Source: Bacteroidales bacterium
GTDB taxonomy: Bacteria > Bacteroidota > Bacteroidia > Bacteroidales > UBA932
DNA: 64,000 nt
NCBI GenBank assembly: GCA_017430365.1
Contig: JAFRNC010000003.1
Location: forward strand, 62,001 to 126,000
Reading direction: 5' to 3'
Both the position numbers and the translations under genes were made by a program. Shown piece by piece: positions 8,281 through 17,486 of the stretch (within the stretch, counting starts at the first letter, position 1; the number at the start of each line of letters is the position of its first letter). The notes beneath the pieces were generated by a model that did not search any database, was not told where the DNA came from, and saw nothing but the letters and a program-made list of their open reading frames with translations.

Positions 8281-9615
8281 ATGGCCACATTATGGAATAA
8301 AGGCACCGCAGCCACCGAGGCGGTCGAAGCTTTCACCGTAGGAAGCGACCGCGTCCTGGACCTGCGGCTCGCCGCCTACGACATAGAAGGCTCCAGAGCG
8401 CATATCAGGATGCTGGAAAGCATCGGTCTTCTCTCCCATAAGGAGGAAGCGGCGCTCGAGGAAGGCCTGAACCGCATCCTGGTCTCGGTAAACGCCGGCA
8501 TCTTCATCCTGGAAGAAGGCGTGGAAGACATCCATTCACAGATAGAACTGCAACTGACCCGCGAACTGGGCCCCCTCGGCGGAAAAATCCACGCAGGCCG
8601 TTCCCGCAACGACCAGGTGCTCGTGGACATCAAGCTTTTCCTGAGGGACGAACTCCGTGACATACGCTCCGAGGTGCTGGAACTGTTCAGCATACTCCAG
8701 CGGCTCAGCGAAGAGCACAAGGAAGTGCTGATGCCGGGATACACCCACACGCAACTGGCCATGCCTTCATCGTTCGGACTGTGGTTCGGGGCATATGCCG
8801 AAGCCCTGGCGGACGACATGCAACAGCTGGGTGCCGCCTATAAGATAGTGAACCGCAACCCTCTCGGCTCCGCCGCAGGTTACGGCAACTCCTTCCCGCT
8901 GGACAGGGAACTGACCACCGGACTGCTGGGCTTCGACACCCCCGTCTACAACAGCATCGCCGCACAGATGGGGCGCGGCAAATGCGAGATGTCGGTCGCC
9001 TCTGCCCTCGGGGCAGTCGCCCTGACCCTCAACAAATTCGCCGCCGACTGCATCTTCTACATGAATCCGTCGCTGGGCTTCATCCGTTTCCCCGATGAAC
9101 TGACCACCGGGAGCAGCATCATGCCCCATAAGAAGAACCCTGACGTATGGGAGACAGTCCGCGCGCGCTGCAACCGCATCATGGCATGTCCCAACGAAAT
9201 CGCCCTGCTGACAAGCAATCTCACGCACGGCTACCACCGCGACCTGCAGCTTCTCAAGGAGATATTGTTCCCCGCCCTGGAATGGATACACGACTGCCTC
9301 AAGATGACCGGATACATGCTGCAATACATCAGCGTGAACAAGCACATCTTCGACAATCCTCTCTATGAGACCCTCTTCACAGTCGAAGAAGTGAACCGTC
9401 GGGCCCTTTCCGGCACTCCGTTCCGGGAGGCCTACCGCCAGGTCGGCATCGAAGTCAATGAAGGAAATTTCCATTTCACGGATCCTTCAACCGGCCTCCC
9501 CGCCGACATTTCCGCCCTCAAGGCATCCGACCTCGGGCATACGCACCTCGGGAGCCTGGGAAATCTGTGTACAAAGGAAATTGCTGCCGTCATGGAGGCA
9601 GCGGCAGCCTGGTAA
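8281..9615 (+). CDS. argH: Argininosuccinate lyase
   Basis: A 444-residue member of the fumarase/aspartase superfamily that splits argininosuccinate into arginine and fumarate. The signature loop GSSIMPHKKNPD lies near residue 277, with HAGRSRNDQ and TPGYTHTQ-type segments (here MPGYTHTQLAMP) upstream as the other two active-site regions. It begins 25 nt after the deacylase gene and ends 4 nt before carA, completing the final steps of arginine synthesis in one operon. Confidence 0.96.
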   Translation: MATLWNKGTAATEAVEAFTVGSDRVLDLRLAAYDIEGSRAHIRMLESIGLLSHKEEAALEEGLNRILVSVNAGIFILEEGVEDIHSQIELQLTRELGPLGGKIHAGRSRNDQVLVDIKLFLRDELRDIRSEVLELFSILQRLSEEHKEVLMPGYTHTQLAMPSSFGLWFGAYAEALADDMQQLGAAYKIVNRNPLGSAAGYGNSFPLDRELTTGLLGFDTPVYNSIAAQMGRGKCEMSVASALGAVALTLNKFAADCIFYMNPSLGFIRFPDELTTGSSIMPHKKNPDVWETVRARCNRIMACPNEIALLTSNLTHGYHRDLQLLKEILFPALEWIHDCLKMTGYMLQYISVNKHIFDNPLYETLFTVEEVNRRALSGTPFREAYRQVGIEVNEGNFHFTDPSTGLPADISALKASDLGHTHLGSLGNLCTKEIAAVMEAAAAW

Positions 9616-9619
9616 GCGT

Positions 9620-10693
9620 ATGAAACTTCCAAAAGCCACCCTGCTGCTCCAGGACGGACGGGAATTCCCGGGATGGAGCTTCGGCTATCACGGCCCTTCC
9701 GAAGGAGAAATAGTTTTCTCTACGGCCATGGTCGGCTACCCCGAAAGTCTGACCGATCCCTCCTACAGCGGCCAGATTCTGTGCGTAAGCTACCCTTTGG
9801 TCGGCAATTACGGCATTCCGGCCGAAGTGCCCGACACCGAAGGCCTGTGCACACGCTTCGAATCCGAGAGAATCCATGTGCGCGGTCTGGTCATCTCCGA
9901 CTACAGCGAAACCTACAGCCACTGGTCAGCAAGCAAAAGTCTGGGACAATGGCTGGAAGAAGAGCATATCCCCGGTATCTGCGGCATCGATACCCGCGCC
10001 CTCGTCCAGTTGCTGCGCGACGAGGGTGCCCAGCTCGGCGCCATCGTTCCGGAAGGATGTCCTGCGCCCGTGTCCTTTCCCGATCCCAATCTCGAGAACC
10101 AGGTGGCCATTGTCAGTTGCCGGGAAGTCATCCGCTATGGATCCGGCACGAAACGGGTCGTCCTTGTGGACTGCGGCGTCAAACACCAGATAATCCGCTG
10201 TCTGGTCGCCCGAGGCATCGAAGTGCTGCGCGTTCCCTGGGATTATGACTTCAATACCCTGGAATGGGACGGACTGTTCGTCTCCAACGGCCCGGGCAAC
10301 CCCGCCCTGTGCGAGGCCACCGTCAATCACCTGCGCACCGCACTCAAGGGCAATAAGCCCATTTTCGGAATCTGCATGGGCAACCAGCTTCTGGGCCTGG
10401 CTGCTGGCGGAAAGACCTACAAACTCAAGTACGGGCACCGGAGCCACAACCAGCCGGTCCGCCTCTGCGGAACCGACCGCTGTTTCGTCACCTCCCAGAA
10501 CCACGGATTCGCCGTGGACACCGCTACGATGGGACCGGACTGGGAACCGTTGTTCATCAACATGAACGACGGAACCAACGAAGGCATACGCCACAAGGAC
10601 AAGCCTTTCTTCTCGGCCCAGTTCCATCCCGAAGCCTCCAGCGGCCCCGTGGACACGGAATTCTTGTTCGATGAATTCATCTCCAAACTCTGA
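9620..10693 (+). CDS. carA: Carbamoyl-phosphate synthase small subunit
   Basis: A 357-residue glutamine amidotransferase supplying ammonia to CarB. The start at 9620 is chosen because MKLPKATLLLQDG begins the conserved N-terminal domain and the ATG is 4 nt after argH; a longer frame running back into argH is spurious. The class I triad is Cys252 in FGICMGNQ, with His336 and Glu338 in QFHPEAS. The residue after CMG is Asn where many CarA proteins have His, a variant of the nucleophile-elbow neighbourhood. Five nt separate it from carB. Confidence 0.95.
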   Translation: MKLPKATLLLQDGREFPGWSFGYHGPSEGEIVFSTAMVGYPESLTDPSYSGQILCVSYPLVGNYGIPAEVPDTEGLCTRFESERIHVRGLVISDYSETYSHWSASKSLGQWLEEEHIPGICGIDTRALVQLLRDEGAQLGAIVPEGCPAPVSFPDPNLENQVAIVSCREVIRYGSGTKRVVLVDCGVKHQIIRCLVARGIEVLRVPWDYDFNTLEWDGLFVSNGPGNPALCEATVNHLRTALKGNKPIFGICMGNQLLGLAAGGKTYKLKYGHRSHNQPVRLCGTDRCFVTSQNHGFAVDTATMGPDWEPLFINMNDGTNEGIRHKDKPFFSAQFHPEASSGPVDTEFLFDEFISKL

Positions 10694-10698
10694 AACCC

Positions 10699-13600
10699 AT
10701 GCTTGACAATACGCTGCGCAAAGTGCTCCTGCTGGGCTCAGGCGCCCTGAAAATCGGTGAGGCCGGTGAATTCGACTACAGCGGTTCACAGGCCCTCAAA
10801 GCCCTGCGTGAAGAGGGCATCGAGACTGTGCTCATCAATCCTAATATCGCTACCGTCCAAACATCCGAAGGCATCGCCGACAAGATATATTTCCTACCCG
10901 TGACACCTTCTTTCGTGGAGCGGGTTATCGAGAAAGAGAAGCCCCAAGGCATCTTCCTCTCCTTCGGCGGACAGACGGCCCTCAACTGCGGTGTGGAACT
11001 CTACCGGAGCGGTGTACTGGCCCGCCACGGAGTGCGGGTGCTCGGGACCCCGGTACAGTCGATCATCGACACGGAAGACCGCGACCTGTTCGTGCACCGG
11101 CTCGACGAAATCGGCGTAAAGACCATCCGCTCGCATGCCGCTTCTTCCGTCGGGGAAGCACTGACCGCAGCGGCAGAAGTCGGCTATCCCGTGATTCTGA
11201 GAGCGGCCTACGCGCTGGGCGGGCTCGGATCAGGTTTTTGTGACAACGAAGCCGAACTCACCGCGGCTGCTGGGAAGGCATTCGCCTTCTCACCGCAGGT
11301 ACTGGTGGAGAAATCGCTCAAGGGATGGAAAGAGATCGAATACGAGGTGGTCCGCGACCGATACGACAACTGCATCACGGTATGCAACATGGAGAATTTC
11401 GACCCGCTGGGCATCCATACGGGCGAGAGTATAGTAGTGGCTCCGTCGCAGACACTGACAAACGACGAGTTCCATTTCCTGCGCAAGAAAGCGCTTGACA
11501 TCGTCCGGCATCTGGGCATCGTGGGAGAATGCAACGTACAGTATGCTTTCAGCCCCGACGGCGAAGATTATCGCGTGATCGAGGTCAATGCGCGCCTGAG
11601 CCGTTCTTCTGCGCTGGCATCGAAGGCTACCGGTTATCCGTTGGCTTTCGTGGCGGCCAAACTAGGCCTGGGCTATGGGCTTTTCGAACTGAAGAATTCG
11701 GTGACACAGACCACCCCTGCCTTCTTTGAACCTGCCCTCGACTATGTGGTCTGTAAGATTCCCCGCTGGGACCTGGCGAAATTCAAAGGGGTTTCCCGCG
11801 AGATAGGCTCCAGCATGAAGAGTGTCGGCGAAGTGATGGCCATAGGCCGGACCTTCGAAGAGGCCATACAGAAGGGCCTCAGGATGATCGGGCAGGGTGC
11901 CAACGGTTTCGTCTGCAACAAACCCTACAAGGTGGAGGACCTGGACTGGGCGCTTGAGCATCCGACAGATACCCGCATTTTCGCCATAGCGGCAGCATTC
12001 GAGTCGGGGTACAGCGTAGATAGGATCCACGCCCTGACCCGCATCGACAAGTGGTTCCTCGACAAGCTCTTCAAACTGGAAACCACTTACCGGGAACTGG
12101 AGGTATGCCCGTCGCTTTCAGCTGTGGGACGCGGACTCTTCATGCGTGCCAAGCGGCAGGGTTTTTCCGACATACAGATCGCGCGGGTGTTCCATATCGC
12201 CGAAGAAGTTGTGCGGCAGAGGCGCCATACGCTGGGACTGCGGCCCTGCATCAAGCAGATCGACACCCTGGCGGCGGAGTTCCCGGCCAAGACCAATTAT
12301 CTATACCTCACCTACAACGGGACTAAAAGCGACATCATTCCGCCCTACGGTGCTCAGACCGTCATCGTGCTCGGTTCAGGGGCTTACCGCATCGGCAGCA
12401 GCGTTGAATTCGACTGGTGCGGGGTCAACGCCGTGGACACCTTCCGCCGCAAGGGATGGCAGGCCGTGATGATCAACTACAACCCGGAAACCGTCTCCAC
12501 AGACTACGACAGTTGCGACCGCCTTTACTTTGACGAGCTCAGCCTCGAGACCGTCCTGGAAATCTGTACGGTCGAACGTCCGTTCGGAGTAGTGGTGAGT
12601 GTCGGCGGCCAGATCCCCAACAACCTGGCGCTTCCTCTTCAACAGAACGGCATCAACATTCTGGGTACCCGTGCGGAAGACATAGACCGGGCCGAGGACC
12701 GCAACAAGTTCTCCTCCATCGTGGACCGGCTGGGCATCGACCAGCCCCGCTGGCAGGAACTCACCACGATGGACGACATCGAGCACTTCGTAGCTGATGT
12801 CGGATACCCTGTCCTGGTGCGTCCTTCGTATGTCCTTTCGGGTGCGGCGATGAATGTGTGCTATTCCGATGAAGACTTGAAGACCTTCCTGGAAATGGCG
12901 GTCGAAGTATCTGCGGAGCATCCCGTGGTCATCAGTTCGTTCATCCAGCGCTGCAAGGAATTCGAGTTTGACGCCGTAGCAGATCAAGGCCGGGTCCTGG
13001 TCCATGCCATTTCCGAGCACATCGAATATGCCGGTGTGCACTCGGGAGACGCTACCATCCAGTTCCCGCCCCAGAAACTCTATTGCGTAACCGCCGCCCG
13101 CATCCGGCGCGTGGCCTCCGCCATCGCTGCCGAACTGCACATCAGCGGCCCATTCAACATCCAGTTCCTCGCCCATCAGGGCCAGGTAAAGGTCATCGAA
13201 TGCAACCTCCGCGCCTCACGCAGCTTCCCTTTCGTCTCGAAGATCCTTAAACTCAATTTTATCGATCTGGCGGTCCGCTGCATGCTCGGCGAACACCCCC
13301 TGCCGCCCGACATAGATGCTTTCGAACTGCCGTATGTCGGCGTCAAAGCCTCGCAATTCTCCTTCTCACGCCTCGGACATGCCGATCCCGTGCTGGGTGT
13401 CGATATGGCTTCCACGGGTGAAGTGGGTTGCATCGGAGACAACTTCGACGAGGCACTGCTCAAGGCGATGATCTCGGTCGGCCACCGCATTCCCAAGGGA
13501 GCGGTGCTTATATCGTCGGGCAATGCGTTACAGAAGGCCGACCTCCTGCCGGCCTGCCAGATGCTGCACCGGAGCGGCCACGCCCTATTCGCCACTCCGG

Positions 13601-13902
13601 GCACCTGCCGATACCTGATTGAAAACGGGGTTCCCGCACTTCCCGCCCGGATGCCTGACGGCGAGGGAGATGGTCCTTCTGCTGTCGAACTGATACGCAA
13701 ACACGATGTGGACCTGGTAATCAATATCCCCAAGAACTTCACCCATGTCGAACTCTCCAACGGCTACCGCATCCGCCGCACTGCCATCGACTTCAATGTG
13801 CCCCTGATCACCAACAGCCGCCTTGCCACGGCCTACATCAGGGCCTTCTGTACACTGTCCCCGGACTCGATGCCCGTGAAGGCATGGGATGAGTACAGGT
13901 AA
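10699..13902 (+). CDS. carB: Carbamoyl-phosphate synthase large subunit
   Basis: At 1067 residues this is full length. It has two tandem ATP-grasp halves, each opening with a nucleotide-binding segment (LLLGSGALKIGEAGEFDYSG near residue 10 and VIVLGSGAYRIGSSVEFDW near 555), and a C-terminal MGS-like regulatory domain beginning around GAVLISSG. It makes carbamoyl phosphate from bicarbonate, ATP and CarA-derived ammonia for both arginine and pyrimidine synthesis. As last gene of the arginine operon it is probably under ArgR control. Repeat copy 2 begins about 30 nt past its stop and may terminate the operon. Confidence 0.97.
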   Translation: MLDNTLRKVLLLGSGALKIGEAGEFDYSGSQALKALREEGIETVLINPNIATVQTSEGIADKIYFLPVTPSFVERVIEKEKPQGIFLSFGGQTALNCGVELYRSGVLARHGVRVLGTPVQSIIDTEDRDLFVHRLDEIGVKTIRSHAASSVGEALTAAAEVGYPVILRAAYALGGLGSGFCDNEAELTAAAGKAFAFSPQVLVEKSLKGWKEIEYEVVRDRYDNCITVCNMENFDPLGIHTGESIVVAPSQTLTNDEFHFLRKKALDIVRHLGIVGECNVQYAFSPDGEDYRVIEVNARLSRSSALASKATGYPLAFVAAKLGLGYGLFELKNSVTQTTPAFFEPALDYVVCKIPRWDLAKFKGVSREIGSSMKSVGEVMAIGRTFEEAIQKGLRMIGQGANGFVCNKPYKVEDLDWALEHPTDTRIFAIAAAFESGYSVDRIHALTRIDKWFLDKLFKLETTYRELEVCPSLSAVGRGLFMRAKRQGFSDIQIARVFHIAEEVVRQRRHTLGLRPCIKQIDTLAAEFPAKTNYLYLTYNGTKSDIIPPYGAQTVIVLGSGAYRIGSSVEFDWCGVNAVDTFRRKGWQAVMINYNPETVSTDYDSCDRLYFDELSLETVLEICTVERPFGVVVSVGGQIPNNLALPLQQNGINILGTRAEDIDRAEDRNKFSSIVDRLGIDQPRWQELTTMDDIEHFVADVGYPVLVRPSYVLSGAAMNVCYSDEDLKTFLEMAVEVSAEHPVVISSFIQRCKEFEFDAVADQGRVLVHAISEHIEYAGVHSGDATIQFPPQKLYCVTAARIRRVASAIAAELHISGPFNIQFLAHQGQVKVIECNLRASRSFPFVSKILKLNFIDLAVRCMLGEHPLPPDIDAFELPYVGVKASQFSFSRLGHADPVLGVDMASTGEVGCIGDNFDEALLKAMISVGHRIPKGAVLISSGNALQKADLLPACQMLHRSGHALFATPGTCRYLIENGVPALPARMPDGEGDGPSAVELIRKHDVDLVINIPKNFTHVELSNGYRIRRTAIDFNVPLITNSRLATAYIRAFCTLSPDSMPVKAWDEYR

Positions 13903-13933
13903 GCCATCGTCCCCATCCGTCAGCCGCCTCTCT

Positions 13934-14054
13934 TTTTGCGCTGCAACGGACGCAACTGACTGTCAGCCGATTATAAAAGTTGATCCCCCTGTTTTTGAGG
14001 GGGATCAACTTGCGTAAATACCTGATTTACAACCGCGTCCGTTGCAGCAAAAAA
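13934..14054. repeat. Dispersed nested-palindrome element, copy 2
   Basis: The outer inverted repeat is GCTGCAACGGACGC at 13940-13953 with its complement at 14035-14048, flanked by T-rich left and A-rich right borders. The interior at 13955-14033 is again 79 nt: 22-nt arm, 35-nt hairpin at 13977-14011 (14-bp perfect stem, GTTTTTG loop) and 22-nt arm. Relative to copy 1, two stem positions differ on both sides in a compensatory way. It lies between the convergent genes carB and 14058-15059. Confidence 0.9.
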
Positions 14055-14057
14055 AAG

Positions 14058-15059
14058 CTAAAAAAAGACGCCGAGGCCGAGGATGGCGTCGAAACGGCGG
14101 AAGGCGACGGACGTGATGCCCGCGGAGAGGGCAAAATGATCGAGGTTGAAAACCAGGCCGAGGTCAGTCGTGATGCCTGATGCGGAAACATCCGACACGT
14201 GGGCCCATTTACCTGAAATATCTTCCCAGTACAAGCCGCGCTCTCCATAACCGGCTCCGGCATAAGCAGAAAGCCAAGGAAGCGGATGCCATAGGCCTCC
14301 TCCGGTTACCGAGAATTTCGACGACATACTGCGGCCCGTGGTCCAGATCTGTCCGTAAGGAGCTTGGCCGTCACGGGTACATGAATAGTCAGCCGTCTGA
14401 CGACGGAAACTGCTGTCGAACCGGACATAGAGGCCCGCCTTCCGGGCAGCGCCCAGCATGGCGCCAAAGGAATAATCAGGAACGGCGGCCTGAGCGAGAA
14501 AAAGATAGTTCGTCCGTGGGCGGGGAGAGGAAAGCGGATTCGGCGCAACCTGCGCCTCCGGCGCGGCTGCCGGAACTTCCACAACCCGTTCCACAGGGAC
14601 CTCCACGATCTTCTCCACCTGCTCCACGACCCGGACTGTATCGGTCTGCCGTATTTCGCGGACCACGAGCACCGTGTCCCGGATGACAACCGTCTGGCCC
14701 TGGATCACCTGAACCGGTGCCGGGGGTTGAATTGGTGCGGCCGTCAGGTCAGGCAACGTGACAACCGCGGCATAGCGCTTCTTCATCTTCTCAAAACGGG
14801 CCAGCTGCGAAGCCGTCATCTGGCTGCCCTTGACTTGCGCCAGCAAGGTGCTTATGCCGTCGGCTTGTATCCGCAGTTTGGCGCGGGCCTCCGCATCACC
14901 GCTGCGCGCATCGGCTGCCAAGTCGCAAAAGGATTGATACGCCGCGAGCACTTGCTCCCAACGAATACTGTCCCGCATCGGCTGTGCGGTAGCTGTCTGC
15001 GCCTCGGCAACAGTCAGGCAAGCAAGCCACAAAGCCAAACAGAGCAAGAATCTTCGCAT
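14058..15059 (-). CDS. Exported beta-barrel-like protein of unknown function
   Basis: A 333-residue protein with a clear signal peptide (MRRFLLCLALWLACLTVAEA). It has three parts: a helical N-terminal region to about residue 110, a Val/Glu-rich linker with repeated DTVxVV and VEKIVEVPVERVVEVP pattern, and a C-terminal region of alternating aromatic and small residues ending in GLGVFF, as expected for an outer-membrane barrel with terminal Phe. A longer frame upstream lacks a signal peptide and is rejected. The likely promoter TATATTTG at 15066-15073 ends only 6 nt before the ATG, so the mRNA may be nearly leaderless. Divergent from the kinase gene. No specific function recognised. Confidence 0.7.
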   Translation of the reverse strand: MRRFLLCLALWLACLTVAEAQTATAQPMRDSIRWEQVLAAYQSFCDLAADARSGDAEARAKLRIQADGISTLLAQVKGSQMTASQLARFEKMKKRYAAVVTLPDLTAAPIQPPAPVQVIQGQTVVIRDTVLVVREIRQTDTVRVVEQVEKIVEVPVERVVEVPAAAPEAQVAPNPLSSPRPRTNYLFLAQAAVPDYSFGAMLGAARKAGLYVRFDSSFRRQTADYSCTRDGQAPYGQIWTTGRSMSSKFSVTGGGLWHPLPWLSAYAGAGYGERGLYWEDISGKWAHVSDVSASGITTDLGLVFNLDHFALSAGITSVAFRRFDAILGLGVFF

Positions 15060-15065
15060 ACCTTT

Positions 15066-15073
15066 CAAATATA
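15066..15073 (-). promoter_or_regulatory. TAnnTTTG -7 element, nearly leaderless transcript
   Basis: The minus strand reads TATATTTG and ends 6 nt before the ATG of the 14058-15059 gene, leaving almost no 5' leader. Confidence 0.55.
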
Positions 15074-15104
15074 AACAAAAAATCGCTAATTTCGCTTGAA
15101 TTTT

Positions 15105-16061
15105 ATGGCAGAACCCTCTTTTTTCTTTGCCGATCCGGGATGTGGAATGACCACCGCCAGCGAACTCGAATGCATCTACCAGTCCGAGTCGGGGCACAGC
15201 GTGCTCTATCGCGTACAGCGGGAAGGGAAGTTTCGCGTTCTCAAGGCGCTCAAAGAGGAATACCGCGCTGATCCATTCTATCAGGGCCTGCTCCGCAAGG
15301 AATTCGAAATCGGATGGGAACTCGACCATCCCGGCATCTGCAGGACCTTTGATTTCCGGGAAGTGGAGGGCCTCGGCCCTTGCATCGAACTCGAATGGGT
15401 GGACGGCTGTACGCTAGAAGAACTCTACGCAGGCGGCCCCGTAGCCCGCGAGTTGGAGGTACAGATCTTTGCAGAAATATGCGATGCCCTCTCCTACCTC
15501 CATCATAAGCAAGTATTCCATCGCGACCTGAAGCCCGAAAACATTTTGATTACGCACAAAGGTTCGCATTGCAAGCTCATCGATTTCGGCCTCTCCGACA
15601 CAGATACGCATGCCACACACAAGGAATCAGCCGGCACCGTGGTCTATGCCGGCCCGGAAGTGCTGCGCGGCGACCCGGCCGATGCACGCAGTGACATCTT
15701 CTCGCTGGGCCGCATCCTCTTCGAGGTTTCGGACCGCTTCACGGGCGTGGCGCTCAAATGCATGGACCGCAAGCCAGAAAAACGCTATGCCTCAGCCGAC
15801 GAGGTAAAAGCCGCCCTGCTGCGCAAACGCCCGACCTGGATTTGGTGGGCAATCGCCGCCCTCGCGCTGGTGGCATCCGTGCTAGCCGGCGGCAATATCT
15901 TAAGCCGGAACCCGCAACCCGACAAGAAGGCCGCGTCCGATTCAACAGCCGCTCCGGATAAGCCAACCTCCCCGACCTCTCCCGCAGACCCGGAAAACGA
16001 CGACATCAACGACCTCTTCGAAAAAGTCTCAAAGCAGATTGTCGACGCGCAGAAGCGTTAG
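15105..16061 (+). CDS. Compact membrane-anchored Ser/Thr protein kinase
   Basis: A 318-residue Hanks-type kinase with catalytic residues in place: Lys47 in RVLKAL, Asp141 in HRDLKPEN, Asp160 in the DFG motif and GPE in place of APE at 183-185. The Gly-rich loop is poor (only one Gly in SESGHSVLYRV) and the C-lobe is unusually short, running from DIFSLGRILFEVSD almost directly into the KCMDRKPEKRYAS segment, so much of the usual helix F-G region is missing. A transmembrane helix at about 244-266 is followed by a Pro/Ser/Thr-rich tail, probably periplasmic. The ATG at 15105 is preferred over a TTG at 15096. Its end overlaps the convergent gene by 33 nt. Substrates are unknown. Confidence 0.82.
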   Translation: MAEPSFFFADPGCGMTTASELECIYQSESGHSVLYRVQREGKFRVLKALKEEYRADPFYQGLLRKEFEIGWELDHPGICRTFDFREVEGLGPCIELEWVDGCTLEELYAGGPVARELEVQIFAEICDALSYLHHKQVFHRDLKPENILITHKGSHCKLIDFGLSDTDTHATHKESAGTVVYAGPEVLRGDPADARSDIFSLGRILFEVSDRFTGVALKCMDRKPEKRYASADEVKAALLRKRPTWIWWAIAALALVASVLAGGNILSRNPQPDKKAASDSTAAPDKPTSPTSPADPENDDINDLFEKVSKQIVDAQKR

Positions 16062-16616
16062 GCCGCCATCGTTGCCGGCGACGTAGGCGGGCGTATATTC
16101 CCCGGCACGGAGAATGCGGGGGATGAAGAGCGGATATCCTTTCATCAGATGGGACAACTCGAAGCGGTCGCCAGGAAGCAGTTTGGAATTCTCGCTGGCC
16201 GTCACCTCAAACGCGCCGCCTCCCAAGTGCTTCAACGTGACCAGGCGATTGGGATTCCAGCCGATCGTCAGCATCGTACCCGGTTCAAGGTCGCTGCTAT
16301 AGACCGCCAGGTCCGTTAGGAAATTCGAAGCAAAGGCTTCGGTCTTTTTGAGACTGTCGCAGAAAGCGCGGAAATCGCGGTGCCCAATGAAACGACAGAG
16401 TATGTCGAGTGTATCCTTGCGGGGTGAAGGCCGACTCGAAACATAACCCCATAGCCGCTTGAGAGTCGATGCGCTCAGCAGCTCGCCTGTCTCGTGCTCG
16501 ATAAACACCGACAGCGCCTCAAAGTCTGTCGCCGTCGCCACCCGCCGCCCATAGTGTTTCTCCACTTGGGTGAGAAGGTAGTTCAGTTCGGGTATCAATT
16601 TCTTCTTCTGGTCCAT
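16029..16616 (-). CDS. Small regulator-like protein, partner of the kinase region
   Basis: A 195-residue soluble protein. The N-terminal part carries the pattern LSASTLKRLWGY followed by PRKDTLDILCRFIGHRDFRAFC, a helical module I recognise from many Bacteroidota proteins and suspect of DNA or protein binding. The C-terminal half (GTMLTIGWNPNRLVTLKHLGGGAFEVT) looks like a small beta domain. The gene converges on the kinase gene and the two coding regions overlap by 33 nt at their 3' ends, so expression of one could affect the other. No enzyme motif is seen and the function is unknown. Confidence 0.7.
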   Translation of the reverse strand: MDQKKKLIPELNYLLTQVEKHYGRRVATATDFEALSVFIEHETGELLSASTLKRLWGYVSSRPSPRKDTLDILCRFIGHRDFRAFCDSLKKTEAFASNFLTDLAVYSSDLEPGTMLTIGWNPNRLVTLKHLGGGAFEVTASENSKLLPGDRFELSHLMKGYPLFIPRILRAGEYTPAYVAGNDGGLTLLRVDNLL

Positions 16617-16658
16617 ACAAGTGCAAAGTTAGTAAAAGGCTGAGAGGAGGCAAGTACA

Positions 16659-17486
16659 TCATTCCTGATCCATAGTGTAGAATAGTTCCGGGCGGAATTC
16701 AAAATGCATCGTATCAAAATGATACCATCACACACCAGAGATAAACCCATGTCTTTCAAAGGCTTCAACTATTTCCAACGGAATACGGTTCTTATATTCG
16801 ATTGTATCAAGTTCTCCAGCTTTGGGATTTGCCCAAAGCCAATAATCGGCATAACTTGTATTAATATCTATTGCAATACCAAAACTATGAGCGCTCAATC
16901 TGTTTGCTCCCCGGACATTTCTCCAATAAAAAGTAGTAGCTTGTGTACAATACCGGTGATACTCCTGCGGTAACTGCTGTAACTCAAGGTAAACAGCTTT
17001 AAGACTATCAGCCGCCCCATTGATATGATTGAATTTTAGTTTTTGTCCATCAAACCAGTCCACCGATGTCAGATTCGATCTGACAGATGATTCGGAATTA
17101 CCATAGACAATCTTGAAAAACTGGGTACAACGGATTCTGCCGGGATCCTGCAAATAAGATGGTTTTTCGGACATCCGATCATAAGGAATCGAAAACATGT
17201 CTTCTACATCCGCTTTGTCTAACGACTGCAAAAAGGATCTTTCAAGACCATCATCGAAAACAAGGCATTCTTCGTCTGCGAAAACAATCTTGCCATCATA
17301 ATAAGACACTACCTGCTCAGGATAGCAAGACATCAAAGCTTTGACACCTGGAGGTGTTGTATCCATCGCAAATGTACTGATTTGAACATCATCATCCGCA
17401 ACCTGTTCTGTTTGAGTGCTTCCAGAGCAGATATTCACAAGAAGAGAAGCAGATAGTACAGAGGTTATAACTGCTTGACTATTCAT
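16659..17486 (-). pseudogene. M15-type peptidase interrupted by an in-frame TGA
   Basis: The first 252 codons encode an M15-family (VanY/L-alanyl-D-glutamate peptidase-like) enzyme with a hydrophobic N-terminus and zinc ligands His200 and Asp207 in LSAHSFGIAID. Translation stops at a TGA at 16728-16730 after FERHGFISGV. The same frame continues beyond it with WYHFDTMHFEFRPELF to a second TGA ending at 16659; this is exactly the conserved C-terminus of the family, including the third zinc ligand (His261). Without it the protein should be inactive. Substitutions just before the stop (S and V where W and G are usual) suggest decay, but readthrough or a sequencing error is possible. It is the last gene of the 16659-23799 operon and overlaps the YARHG gene by 8 nt. 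Confidence 0.8.

Noticed and set aside
9458..9619. Longer N-terminus for CarA extending back into argH
   Set aside because: The conserved CarA domain begins at the ATG at 9620; the extension is argH read in another frame.
16728..16730. TGA as a Trp codon (alternative genetic code)
   Set aside because: Many secure genes here end at TGA at the expected length, and TGG is used for Trp throughout.
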